DNA of 64,000 bases, from positions 1,346,001 through 1,410,000 of the forward strand of contig NZ_CP064689.1 of the NCBI RefSeq assembly GCF_023100945.1. Reading direction: 5' to 3'. A program made the position numbers and the translations under genes. The notes beneath the pieces are model-generated. The model had not been told where the DNA came from and made no database searches. It saw nothing but the letters and a program-made list of their open reading frames with translations. This stretch comes from Bradyrhizobium sp. 200. Its GTDB lineage: Bacteria > Pseudomonadota > Alphaproteobacteria > Rhizobiales > Xanthobacteraceae. How positions within the stretch are numbered: the first letter of the stretch is position 1; every line of letters starts with the position of its first letter. Shown in pieces: positions 6,888-15,210 of the stretch.

Positions 6888-7903
6888 TGAAAGAGTTCGA
6901 TCCGGGCGAAGCGCCCTCCATCGCTTCCATCACCGACCAGGTGCGGGCGTTGCCGGTCGGCATGCCCGTCTCCTCGATCTATTTCCTTGGCGATGCCGCG
7001 GTGTTTGTCGGCGCCGAGGAAAACGCAGCGATGGCGAACGAAGCGGGCGAAGTCTCGAAAGTCGCCATCCATGGTGCCGCCATCCTCTGCGCGGCGTCCG
7101 ATGGCAAGCGAATCGTCACCGGCGGTGACGACGGCAAGGTCGTTGCGCTGAACGCAAAGGGCGAAACGTCGGTACTCGCGACCGATGCAAAGCGGCGCTG
7201 GATCGACAATGTCGCGCTGCATCCCGAGGGCGCGGTGGCGTGGTCGGCGGGCAAGACCGCGTTCGTCCACAGCGGCAAGGGCGAAGAGAAGAGTTTCGAT
7301 GCGCCGACGACCGTCGGCGGTCTGGCGTTCGCGCCAAAGGGGCTGCGCGTGGCGGTCGCCCATTACAACGGCGTGACGCTGTGGTTTCCCAACATGGCGG
7401 CGAAGCCGGAATTTCTGGAATGGGCCGGCTCGCATCTCGCCGTCACCTTCAGCCCCGACAACAAATTCCTCGTCACCGCGATGCACGAGCCGGCGCTGCA
7501 CGGCTGGCGGCTTGCCGATAACAGGCACATGCGGATGAGCGGCTATCCCGGCCGCGTCCGCTCGATGTCGTGGAGCGCGGGCGGCAAGGGGCTCGCCACC
7601 TCGGGCGCCGACACCGTGATCGTCTGGCCGTTCACCAGCAAGGACGGTCCGATGGGCAAGGAGCCGGCGATGCTGGCGCCGCTGCAGGCGCGCGTCTCCA
7701 TGGTCGCCTGCCATCCGAAGCAGGACATCATGGCCGCCGGCTACAGCGACGGCACCGTGCTGATCGTGCGGCTCGAGGACGGCGCGGAAATCCTGGTCCG
7801 CCGCAATGGCAGCGAGCCGGTCTCGGCGCTGGCCTGGAACGCCAAGGGCACGCTGCTGGCCTTCGGCACCGAGGACGGCGACGCCGGAATCCTCGAATTT
7901 TAA
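6887..7903 (+). CDS. WD40 beta-propeller protein coupled to the COG0523 GTPase
   Basis: The 338-residue product shows repeated WD40-like blades: GKRIVTGGDDGKVVALN, GLRVAVAHYNGVTLWF, NKFLVTAMHEPALHGWRL, GKGLATSGADTVIVWPF, DIMAAGYSDGTVLIVRL and GTLLAFGTEDGDAGIL. This is enough for a six- to seven-bladed propeller. There is no signal peptide, so it should be cytoplasmic. The ATG at 6887 overlaps the GTPase stop (TGATG), so the two products are made together. The context suggests a scaffold or metal-handling partner of the GTPase. The biochemical role is unknown. Confidence 0.8.
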   Translation: MKEFDPGEAPSIASITDQVRALPVGMPVSSIYFLGDAAVFVGAEENAAMANEAGEVSKVAIHGAAILCAASDGKRIVTGGDDGKVVALNAKGETSVLATDAKRRWIDNVALHPEGAVAWSAGKTAFVHSGKGEEKSFDAPTTVGGLAFAPKGLRVAVAHYNGVTLWFPNMAAKPEFLEWAGSHLAVTFSPDNKFLVTAMHEPALHGWRLADNRHMRMSGYPGRVRSMSWSAGGKGLATSGADTVIVWPFTSKDGPMGKEPAMLAPLQARVSMVACHPKQDIMAAGYSDGTVLIVRLEDGAEILVRRNGSEPVSALAWNAKGTLLAFGTEDGDAGILEF

Positions 7904-7936
7904 TCGATCCATCGTATTCAGCCGTTATGTGGGGCC

Positions 7937-8653
7937 ATGCGGTTTCTGACCACCTTCCAGATTCACGATTTTCTCGACACGCTGGTCAGCCTGACGGCGG
8001 CGTTCGTGCTCGGCACCTTGATCGGTGCGGAGCGGCAATATCGGCAGCGCACCGCGGGCTTGCGCACCAATGTGCTGGTCGCCGTCGGCGCGGCGGCCTT
8101 CGTCGACCTCGCCATGCACCTGACCGCTGCCGAGGGTGCGGTGCGTGTAGTGGCCTATGTCGTGTCGGGGATCGGATTCCTCGGCGCCGGCGTCATCATG
8201 AAGCAGGGCATGGACGTGCGCGGTCTCAACACCGCGGCGACGCTGTGGGCGTCGGCCGCGGTCGGATCCTGCGCCGGCGCCGACATGGTTGCCCAGGCGG
8301 TGGCGCTGACCGTCTTCGTGATTGCCGGCAACACGTTGCTGCGTCCCCTCGTCAACGCGATCAACCGTATTCCGCTCAACGAGCAGTCGTCGGAAGCCAC
8401 CTATTATTTCAAGCTCGCGGTCACCCCTGAAGCGCTACCCGATATGCGCGACCGCCTGGTGGAGAGGCTGGAGGCCGCCAACTATCCGGTGGCCGATGTC
8501 AACGTGGTCGAACTCGGCGACGATCTCCTGGAGATCGTGGCGACGCTGGTCAGCACCGCGGTCAATCCGAATGAACTCAATCCCGTTGTGGTCGACCTGC
8601 AGCACCAACCCGGCGTGCGGCACGCCACCTGGGAGGTGAGCACGACGGATTAG
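7937..8653 (+). CDS. MgtC/SapB family membrane protein
   Basis: The 238-residue protein has four to five membrane helices with the MgtC signature: GTLIGAERQYRQRTAGLRTN near residue 25, and GIGFLGAGVIMK with RGLNTAATLW near 80-100. A C-terminal soluble domain (about residues 150-235) has the ACT-like fold seen in longer MgtC relatives. MgtC proteins are linked to growth at low Mg and to F1Fo-ATPase or membrane-potential control. It lies 33 bases after the WD40 gene and may be co-transcribed with the zinc operon, or be a separate unit. Confidence 0.85.
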   Translation: MRFLTTFQIHDFLDTLVSLTAAFVLGTLIGAERQYRQRTAGLRTNVLVAVGAAAFVDLAMHLTAAEGAVRVVAYVVSGIGFLGAGVIMKQGMDVRGLNTAATLWASAAVGSCAGADMVAQAVALTVFVIAGNTLLRPLVNAINRIPLNEQSSEATYYFKLAVTPEALPDMRDRLVERLEAANYPVADVNVVELGDDLLEIVATLVSTAVNPNELNPVVVDLQHQPGVRHATWEVSTTD

Positions 8654-8748
8654 TTCCGGGATGGCGTGTTCCACCCGCAAGGCGTCCCGCGGAACCAGGC
8701 CTCGCCGAGAGCGTTGGTATCGCGAACAATTTCGTGGGGTTGAACGAC

Positions 8749-9105
8749 ATGCCTGCCGAAGAGCGCCAACGCGAATACCGACGGGAAATGCTGCTCGCGT
8801 CCCTGTTGATCGCGGCCGGGCTGGCCGTCTCGGCCCTTGCGCTGACCGCGCTCACCGCCCGCGATCCGCAGCAAATCGCGCAGGCGACGCCGCCTACGCA
8901 ATCGACGCCGGGGGCGGAAACGAAGCCGCCCGTTGAAACGAAGCCGCCCGCGCCGTCCGAACCGGGCACGACCGGCCAAAGGCCGTCGGACGTTCCGCCG
9001 CAGCCAGCCCGACCTGATCCGGACACGCAGAAGAAGACAGGCGCTCAGCCCGCGCTGCCGCCGGCGCCGGCGGAGAAGGTGGCGCCGCCGATCCGCGAGA
9101 AATGA
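8749..9105 (+). CDS. hypothetical membrane protein with proline-rich tail
   Basis: The 118-residue product has a charged N-terminus (MPAEERQREYRREM), one hydrophobic helix (LLASLLIAAGLAVSALALTAL) and a low-complexity Pro/Lys/Glu tail of about 75 residues (TKPPVETKPPAPSEPG). It is probably a single-pass inner-membrane protein with a periplasmic spacer tail. GGGG at 8736-8739 supports the ATG at 8749; an in-frame GTG at 8734 is possible. No family is recognised. Confidence 0.5.
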   Translation: MPAEERQREYRREMLLASLLIAAGLAVSALALTALTARDPQQIAQATPPTQSTPGAETKPPVETKPPAPSEPGTTGQRPSDVPPQPARPDPDTQKKTGAQPALPPAPAEKVAPPIREK

Positions 9106-9337
9106 TCCCACTTTCGCCGCTCCGATTGTGCAAGCGCAAAATCGTGGGCGGGCGAAATCTGCGGTGCGCGCTTTGACGCATCATTGTGCAGCCATGCGAC
9201 CCCTCTGCTCGTATCAATTTGTATGAGGGGCCCAGGCGCCGCCCCCGAACGCCTTGTATTGGTCCCCAACAAGCGGTTAGGCTTGCTGCAATAACGGCCG
9301 GCGGCCGAATAACAGCCGGTAGCTCGGGGAGTGACGC

Positions 9338-10279
9338 ATGCGTGAGCTGACGCCTGAAACGATCACGGACGCCGTGCTCGACCAGATGGCGACAACGCCG
9401 GATCCACGCCTGAAGACGATCATGGCGTCGGCGGTCAAGCACCTCCATGCCTTCGCCCGCGAGGTCAATCTGACGCCGGCGGAATGGATCAAGGGCATCG
9501 AATTCATGACCGCCGCCGGCAAGATGTGCTCGCCGGAGCGGCAGGAATTCATCCTGTTGTCCGACACGCTCGGCCTCTCGGCACTGGTCAACGGCCTGCA
9601 CGACGCCACCGCCCTGGAAGAAGCCACCCATACCAGCCTGCTCGGCCCGTTTTATCGCGAGGCCACGCCGGCGCTTTCGGCCGGCAGTTCGATCGCCAGG
9701 AGTCCGAAGCCGGGCAGCGAATGCGTGCTTTACGGCCGCGTCACCGATGCCACGGGCAAGCCGGTCGCCAACGCGACCGTCTCGATCTGGCAGACCGGCG
9801 CCGACGGCCTCTACGACATCCAGGCCAGCGCGACATCGGTCGATTACCGCGGCGTGTTCGCAACCAATGCGGATGGCCTCTATGTGCTGCGCACCGTCAA
9901 GCCGCTCGGATATTCGATCCCGATGGACGGTCCGGTCGGTGCGATGGTGAAGGCGCAGGCGCGGCACGGCATGAGGCCGGCGCATATTCACTTCCTGGTG
10001 GGCGCATCGGGCTATCGCGAGCTGGTCACCGCGCTCTATCTGCGTGACGATCCGCATCTGGCTGATGACGTCGTGTTCGGCTCGTCGGGCGATCTCGCCG
10101 TCGACGTGGTTGCGGGCGATCCGGATTGCCCGATCAAGGGCATGCCCAGCATCCGTTTCGACATGCGGCTGTCGCGCGAAAGCGCCGCCGACAAGACCAG
10201 CGGGCGTGTCGGCGCCGATCCGTCGGCGATCATGAAAAAATCGACCAGAAACGAAACCGCGCCGGCGGGAGCCGGCTAG
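9338..10279 (+). CDS. intradiol ring-cleavage dioxygenase (hydroxyquinol/catechol 1,2-dioxygenase family)
   Basis: A 313-residue protein with an N-terminal dimerisation/linker domain (residues 1-110) and a beta-sandwich catalytic domain. The four non-haem Fe(III) ligands are visible: Tyr in GLYDIQ, Tyr in LGYSIPMDGP, and both His in RPAHIHFLV. The length and the LLGPFYREATP segment fit catechol or hydroxyquinol 1,2-dioxygenases that open aromatic diols to muconates or maleylacetate. No maleylacetate reductase or cycloisomerase is next to it; instead a solute importer follows 95 bases later. The exact substrate is not decidable here. Confidence 0.85.
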   Translation: MRELTPETITDAVLDQMATTPDPRLKTIMASAVKHLHAFAREVNLTPAEWIKGIEFMTAAGKMCSPERQEFILLSDTLGLSALVNGLHDATALEEATHTSLLGPFYREATPALSAGSSIARSPKPGSECVLYGRVTDATGKPVANATVSIWQTGADGLYDIQASATSVDYRGVFATNADGLYVLRTVKPLGYSIPMDGPVGAMVKAQARHGMRPAHIHFLVGASGYRELVTALYLRDDPHLADDVVFGSSGDLAVDVVAGDPDCPIKGMPSIRFDMRLSRESAADKTSGRVGADPSAIMKKSTRNETAPAGAG

Positions 10280-10374
10280 CCTCACCGCGACACCAGCTTC
10301 GCAACAGCCGGGCGAAAGATCCGGCGGAGCCGAAATGACAGAGAATAACGACAAGACAAAATGAGGGGGAATCA

Positions 10375-11619
10375 ATGAAACGCAGAACTTTTCTCGGTGG
10401 AGCGATGGCCGTTGCGGTGGCCGGGCGGGGCTCAAGCGCACTCGCGCAGCAGCCACCGGTCAAGATCGGCATGTCGATGGCGCAGACCGGCGGCCTCGCG
10501 GGCGGCGGCAAGGCTTCGCAGCTCGGCATCGAGGTCTGGCGCGACGACGTCAATGCCAAGGGCGGCCTGCTCGGCCGCAAGGTCGAACTCATCGTCTATG
10601 ACGACAAGTCCAGCGCCTCGGAGACGCCTGCGATCTACGCCAAGCTGGTGGACGTCGACAAGGTCGACCTGCTGTTCGCGCCCTACGCGACCGTACCGAC
10701 CGCGCCGCTGATGCCGTTCGTCAAGCAACGCGGCTTGCTGCTGATGGGCAATTTCTCGTTCCAGGTAAACAGCAAGGTCGGCCACGACATGTGGTTCAAC
10801 AATGCGCCATGGGGCCCGGCGGATAGCTGGGCGTCCTCGTTCCTCGATCTCGGTCAAAAGGCGGGCGGCAAAAACATGGCGCTGCTCGCGGCGGACCAGG
10901 AGTTTGCCCAGAACCTCGCTTTGACCGCGCGGGATGTCGCCAAGCAGCGAGGCCTCCCTGTGGTCTTCGACCAGAGCTATCCGCCGAACACGGTGGAGTT
11001 TTCCTCCATCCTCCGCGCGCTCAAGGCGGCGAAGCCCGACATCGTCTATGTCGCGTCCTATCCGCCGGACTCGGCCGGCATCCTGCGCGCCGTGAACGAG
11101 ATCGGGATCGGCGATGACGTCAAGATTTTCGGCGGCGGCATGGTCGGCCTGCAGTTCGCGGCCGTGATGTCGAACCTCGGTTCGCTGCTCAACGGCGTCG
11201 TCAACTACAATACATGGCTGCCCGAGCCGAGCATGTATTTCGACGGTACCAAGGAATTTTTCGAGAAGTACACCAAGCGCGCCGTCGAAGCCAAGGTCGA
11301 TCCGCTCGGCTATTATCTGGCGCCGTTCGGCTACGCGATGGGCCAGATGGTCGAGGCGGCCGTCAATTCCACCAAGTCGCTCGACCAGAAAGGCATCGCG
11401 AAATATCTGCGCGAGAAAGAGCACAAGACCATCGTCGGGCCGATCGCTTTCGCGGCGGACGGCGAGCGCAAGGAGACCGCGACGCTGCAAGCGCAGTTCC
11501 GCGGCGTCAAGGACAAGGACATCGAACAGTTCCGGTCCTCCGGCAAGCAGGTAATCCTGTTCCCGGACAAACTGAAGACTGGAAGTCTCATCAGTCCCTT
11601 CGAGGCGGCTCGAAAGTAG
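10375..11619 (+). CDS. branched-chain-type ABC transporter substrate-binding protein
   Basis: A 414-residue periplasmic binding protein of the LivJ/Peripla_BP_6 type. It has an RRTFLGG signal start and a cleavage region ALAQQ, followed by VKIGMSMAQTGGLAGGGK, a typical ligand-lobe opening, and DVNAKGGLLGRKVELIVYDD. It starts a five-gene importer (binding protein, two permeases, two ATPases) in uniform order. The neighbours, an intradiol dioxygenase and an acetoacetate-decarboxylase relative, suggest an aromatic or small organic acid ligand rather than an amino acid. That is inference from context. Confidence 0.85.
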   Translation: MKRRTFLGGAMAVAVAGRGSSALAQQPPVKIGMSMAQTGGLAGGGKASQLGIEVWRDDVNAKGGLLGRKVELIVYDDKSSASETPAIYAKLVDVDKVDLLFAPYATVPTAPLMPFVKQRGLLLMGNFSFQVNSKVGHDMWFNNAPWGPADSWASSFLDLGQKAGGKNMALLAADQEFAQNLALTARDVAKQRGLPVVFDQSYPPNTVEFSSILRALKAAKPDIVYVASYPPDSAGILRAVNEIGIGDDVKIFGGGMVGLQFAAVMSNLGSLLNGVVNYNTWLPEPSMYFDGTKEFFEKYTKRAVEAKVDPLGYYLAPFGYAMGQMVEAAVNSTKSLDQKGIAKYLREKEHKTIVGPIAFAADGERKETATLQAQFRGVKDKDIEQFRSSGKQVILFPDKLKTGSLISPFEAARK

Positions 11620-11661
11620 GCCTCGTGGCTTTTCCGGCGCGGAGCCAAGGGGGGACCTGAC

Positions 11662-12537
11662 GTGTTTTCGATGGACCTGCTGCTTGGGGCAGTGGTGCTT
11701 GGGGTGCTGCTCGGCTGCTTCTATGCAGCCGTCAGCGTCGGGCTGTCCGTCTCGTTCGGACTGCTCGACGTTCCCCATGTCGCGCATCCGGCGTTCCTGG
11801 TGCTCGCGTCCTACGGCGTGTATCAGCTCAACGAAAGCTACGACATCGATCCGTTGCTGGCGGGGCTCGCGCTCACGCCGCTGTTTTTCCTGTTCGGCCT
11901 GCTCGCCTACCGCGTTTATTACGAGACCTTCGAGCGGCGCGGCAGCGACGCCGGCGTCCGCGGTATCGCGTTTTTCTTCGGCATCGCCTTCATCATCGAG
12001 GTGCTGATCATCCTGCAATTCGGCGTCGACCAGCGCTCGGTCACGGCGACCTATATCGGCAAGTCCTGGCGATTCGGCGAATTTCGGATACCGATCCGGC
12101 AGCTTGTCGCGTTCGCGGTGGCGCTGGCACTGACGGTGCTGCTGGCGGTGTATCTGTCGAAGACCTTCATGGGCCGCGCGATCCGCGCGGTCGCGCAGGA
12201 CGAGGAGGCGCTGCGGCTGATGGGCGCCAATCCGGTCCGCATCAAGCAGTTTGCCTTTGGCATCGCTACCGCCGTGCTCGGGATCGCCGGTGCGCTCCTG
12301 ATCATCGTGGCGCCGGTCGAGCCGACGCTCGACCGCGCCTATATCGGGCGCACCTTCTGTGTCGTGGTCATGGCCGGGCTCGGCAGCATCAGCGGCACGC
12401 TGATCGCCGCCATCATTCTCGGCGTCGCCGAATCCATCGTGCTGACGCTGTTCGGCGCCTCCTGGGCGCCGGCGATCTCGTTCGCGATGCTGCTCGGCGT
12501 GCTCGCCGTCCGGCCGCAAGGTCTGCTCGGCCGATGA
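11662..12537 (+). CDS. branched-chain-type ABC transporter permease (LivH-like)
   Basis: A 291-residue membrane protein with about eight helices. The family segments are ALTVLLAVYLSKTFMGRAIRAVAQDEEALRLMGANPVRIKQFAFGIATAVLGIAGAL, which holds the EAA-like loop that contacts the ATPase, and GTLIAAIILGVAESI near the C-terminus. It follows the binding protein by 42 bases and overlaps the second permease by four bases (ATGA). It is one half of the channel heterodimer. Confidence 0.87.
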   Translation: MFSMDLLLGAVVLGVLLGCFYAAVSVGLSVSFGLLDVPHVAHPAFLVLASYGVYQLNESYDIDPLLAGLALTPLFFLFGLLAYRVYYETFERRGSDAGVRGIAFFFGIAFIIEVLIILQFGVDQRSVTATYIGKSWRFGEFRIPIRQLVAFAVALALTVLLAVYLSKTFMGRAIRAVAQDEEALRLMGANPVRIKQFAFGIATAVLGIAGALLIIVAPVEPTLDRAYIGRTFCVVVMAGLGSISGTLIAAIILGVAESIVLTLFGASWAPAISFAMLLGVLAVRPQGLLGR

Positions 12538-13499
12538 CGAAGCATCGCAACAGCATCGTATTCTGGGCCGGCGTGGCGATCTTCCTCGCCGCTGTGCTGA
12601 TGATGACGCAAATGGTCCGCAACGAGTATCCGTTTTTCGCCGGCTACGTGATCCTGCAGTTCATCGCGCTTGCGGTCGCCTGGAGCATCCTCGGCGGCTA
12701 TGCCGGCTACGTCAATTTCGGCACCAACGCCTTCTTCGGCATCGGCGTCTACACCGCGGTAGCCCTGTTCAAGGCGACGGGGGCGCCACTGGTGGTGCAG
12801 ATCGCCGCCGCCGCGTTCGTCGGCATGGCGCTCGGCTTTGGCGTTGGCCTGCTCACCTTGCGGATGCGCGGCATCTTTTTCTCGATCGCGACGATTGCGC
12901 TCGCAATCATCATCGAGACTTTTGTGATGAACTGGCGGTTCGTCGGCGGTGCGGCCGGCATCCAGATCCAGCGGCCGCCGGTGATGGCGCCGTTCGACAG
13001 CTACGTGAAGATGCTGTTCTTCGTGCAGGCCGTGATGGTCGTCATCGCCGTTTCCATAGCGCGCTACATCCAGAATTCCCGGATCGGCCGTGGCCTGCAG
13101 GCGCTCAGGGACGACGAGCTTGCCGCCGAATGCACGGGAGTGCCGACCCTGAAGCTGAAGCTGGTCGCCTGCATGATATCGGGCGCGCTGATTTCCGCGG
13201 CAGGGGCGCCGGCTGCGATGTACTTGCAGTATGCCGATCCCTCATCGGCGTTCAATTTGAGCTACTCGGTTTCGGCACTCGCGATGGCGCTGATCGGCGG
13301 AACCGCCCACTGGATCGGCCCGGTGCTCGGCGCCATCCTGCTCGGCTCGACGCAACAGCTTCTCGCCGTGACCATCTCCTCGGAAGTCAACGTGCTGGTG
13401 CTCGGCATTATGCTGGTGCTGTTCGTGGTCGGCGCGCCCAAGGGCATCATCGGGCTGCTGCGGCCGCGGTATCGTCTGCGCGCGGGAGGCAAGCCATGA
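12534..13499 (+). CDS. branched-chain-type ABC transporter permease (LivM-like)
   Basis: A 321-residue membrane protein. LGGYAGYVNFGTNAFFGIGVY, LTLRMRGIFFSIATIALAIIIETF and RIGRGLQALRDDELAAECTGV are standard LivM segments; the last is the cytoplasmic loop that docks on the ATPases. Its ATG overlaps the first permease stop, and its own stop overlaps the next ATPase start by four bases, so expression is tightly coupled. Confidence 0.87.
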   Translation: MTKHRNSIVFWAGVAIFLAAVLMMTQMVRNEYPFFAGYVILQFIALAVAWSILGGYAGYVNFGTNAFFGIGVYTAVALFKATGAPLVVQIAAAAFVGMALGFGVGLLTLRMRGIFFSIATIALAIIIETFVMNWRFVGGAAGIQIQRPPVMAPFDSYVKMLFFVQAVMVVIAVSIARYIQNSRIGRGLQALRDDELAAECTGVPTLKLKLVACMISGALISAAGAPAAMYLQYADPSSAFNLSYSVSALAMALIGGTAHWIGPVLGAILLGSTQQLLAVTISSEVNVLVLGIMLVLFVVGAPKGIIGLLRPRYRLRAGGKP

Positions 13500-14230
13500 C
13501 GACGGCTGCGCCTGACGCGCCCCTGCTGCAAGTTGGGACCCTGACCAAGACGTTCGGTGGCTTCACTGCGCTCGACAATATCAGCGTCGATATCCATAAA
13601 GGCGAACGGTTCGGCCTGATCGGGCCGAACGGCTCGGGCAAGACGACGCTGATCAACTGTATTTCCGGCGCGCTGCGTCCGCAGACCGGCAGCGTGGTGT
13701 TCTGCGGTGAGGACATTACCCAATTGCCGCCGCACTTGAGAGCACGCCGCGGCATCGCCCGCAGCTTCCAGATTCCGCGGCCGTTCAGGAGCATGACGGT
13801 TCTCGAGAACCTCATGGTCGGGCTCGACTTTGCCACCGTCGGTTCGAGCCTGCCGGAGGAAGACGTCGCGATGTCGATCCTGACGCGGATGGGGCTCGCG
13901 TCGAAGGCCGGCGCGCCGACCGATACGCTGAGCCAGGTGGAATTGCGCAAGATGGAGCTCGCGCGCGCGATGGCAGTGCGGCCGAAGCTTTTGATTTCGG
14001 ACGAGGCGATGGCGGGACTTTCCTCTTCCGAGGTCGACGAGGTGCTGGATCTACTGATCAGCCTTGGCGAGGAGGACATCACCATCATCATGATCGAGCA
14101 CATCATGCAGGCCGTGATGCGCTTTTCGGAGCGGGTGATGTGCCTCGATGCCGGAAAGATCATCGCGATCGGCGCGCCGGCCGAGGTGATGGCCAACAAG
14201 CGGGTGCAGGAGGCCTATCTTGGCACTTAG
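13496..14230 (+). CDS. branched-chain-type ABC transporter ATPase (LivG-like)
   Basis: A 244-residue ABC ATPase. The Walker A is GPNGSGKTT and the Walker B LLISDEAMAGL. The usual LSGG signature is degenerate (LSQVELRKMELARAM), as often seen in LivG proteins. RRGIARSFQIPRPFRSMTVLENLMVGL is the typical LivG segment after the Q-loop, and the switch His is in MIEHIMQAV. It pairs with the next ATPase to energise the two permeases. ATG 13496 overlaps the permease stop. Confidence 0.87.
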   Translation: MTTAAPDAPLLQVGTLTKTFGGFTALDNISVDIHKGERFGLIGPNGSGKTTLINCISGALRPQTGSVVFCGEDITQLPPHLRARRGIARSFQIPRPFRSMTVLENLMVGLDFATVGSSLPEEDVAMSILTRMGLASKAGAPTDTLSQVELRKMELARAMAVRPKLLISDEAMAGLSSSEVDEVLDLLISLGEEDITIIMIEHIMQAVMRFSERVMCLDAGKIIAIGAPAEVMANKRVQEAYLGT

Positions 14231-14957
14231 CCTTGCCATCGAGGGCCTCGATGCCGGTTACGGCGCCGTCAAGGCGCTGCGCGGCGTCACGCTCCATGTC
14301 GAGGCCGGCGAGACGGTGGCGCTGCTCGGCACCAACGGCAACGGCAAGAGCACGCTGATGAAGTGCATCATGGGCCTGGTCCGCCCGGATCGCGGCCGCC
14401 TGTCGCTGACGCTCGACGGCGAGGCGCACGATCTGACCAGACTCTCGCCCGAAGCGATCGTCGATCTCGGCGTGGCGCTGGTGCCGGAGGGGCGGCGGCT
14501 GTTTCCCAAATTGACGGTGACGGAAAACCTGATGCTCGGCGCTTTCCGGAAATCGGCCCGCAGCGCGATCCGGCAAAATCTCGCGCTGGCGTTCGAGACT
14601 TTTCCGGCCCTGAAGGAGCGTCGCAATCAGCTCGCCGGCACCATGTCCGGCGGACAGCAGCAGATGCTCGCGATTGCGCGCGCGCTGATGTCCTCGCCGC
14701 GGCTGCTATTGATCGACGAGCCGTCGGTCGGGCTGTCGCCGCTACTGGTGTCGCAGACCATCGCCAAGATCGGCGAATTGAAACAGCGCGTCGGCCTGAC
14801 GGTGCTGATGGCGGAGCAGAATTTCAACCAGGCGATCCGGATCGCCGACCGCGGCTACATCATCGTGCACGGCGAGATCGCGGTCGCAGCCCAATCGGTC
14901 GACGAGTTGAAGGCCAACGATATCGTCAAGCGGCTTTATCTCGGCGGCGTTGCCTGA
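14220..14957 (+). CDS. branched-chain-type ABC transporter ATPase (LivF-like), TTG start
   Basis: A 245-residue ABC ATPase. The Walker A is GTNGNGKST, the signature MSGGQQQMLAIARAL, the Walker B LLLIDEPSVGL, and AEQNF replaces the usual switch-histidine context, as is normal for LivF. The start is a TTG at 14220 that overlaps the end of the previous gene by 11 bases. A good AGGAGG ribosome-binding site sits just upstream, inside the end of that gene, and there is no in-frame ATG that would keep the first beta strand. The hairpin repeat after the gene could end the transcript. Confidence 0.87.
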   Translation: MALSLAIEGLDAGYGAVKALRGVTLHVEAGETVALLGTNGNGKSTLMKCIMGLVRPDRGRLSLTLDGEAHDLTRLSPEAIVDLGVALVPEGRRLFPKLTVTENLMLGAFRKSARSAIRQNLALAFETFPALKERRNQLAGTMSGGQQQMLAIARALMSSPRLLLIDEPSVGLSPLLVSQTIAKIGELKQRVGLTVLMAEQNFNQAIRIADRGYIIVHGEIAVAAQSVDELKANDIVKRLYLGGVA

Positions 14958-14980
14958 CGGATATGACGGCATCGTGACTA

Positions 14981-15108
14981 GAGCATGATCCGGAAAAGTG
15001 GGTACCGGTTTTCCCTCGCGACAAACGCGGAACGCGTTTGCGCGGAGATCATACTCAAATCAAAGAGATAGAGCGGGATGACGATTCGAAGAAAAGTCAT
15101 CCCGCTCT
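14981..15108. repeat. palindromic repeat with terminal 13-bp hairpin
   Basis: GAGCATGATC at 14981 is answered by an almost exact inverted copy at 15047-15056. After it lies a perfect 13-base inverted repeat, AGAGCGGGATGAC (15070-15082) and its complement (15096-15108), with a 13-base loop. The block GATCCGGAAAAGTGGGTACC is one I recall as very frequent in Bradyrhizobium and Rhodopseudomonas intergenic regions. A related short GGGATGA hairpin occurs at 62446-62463. Here it may end the importer transcript, though no T-run follows. Confidence 0.75.
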
Positions 15109-15210
15109 GGCGGTGACCGGGACCGTTGCCGATTCTTCGGCCTCGCCAGTTGCCATCGATTGCCCCATGATCTCTCATCGCGTCAGCACAGATGACAGAT
15201 GAGGCAGGCG

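Noticed and set aside
10432..12519. Minus-strand open frame of 695 codons
   Set aside because: It lies opposite the importer genes, is Arg/Asp/His-rich with no domain, and reflects the high-GC third-position bias of the real plus-strand genes.
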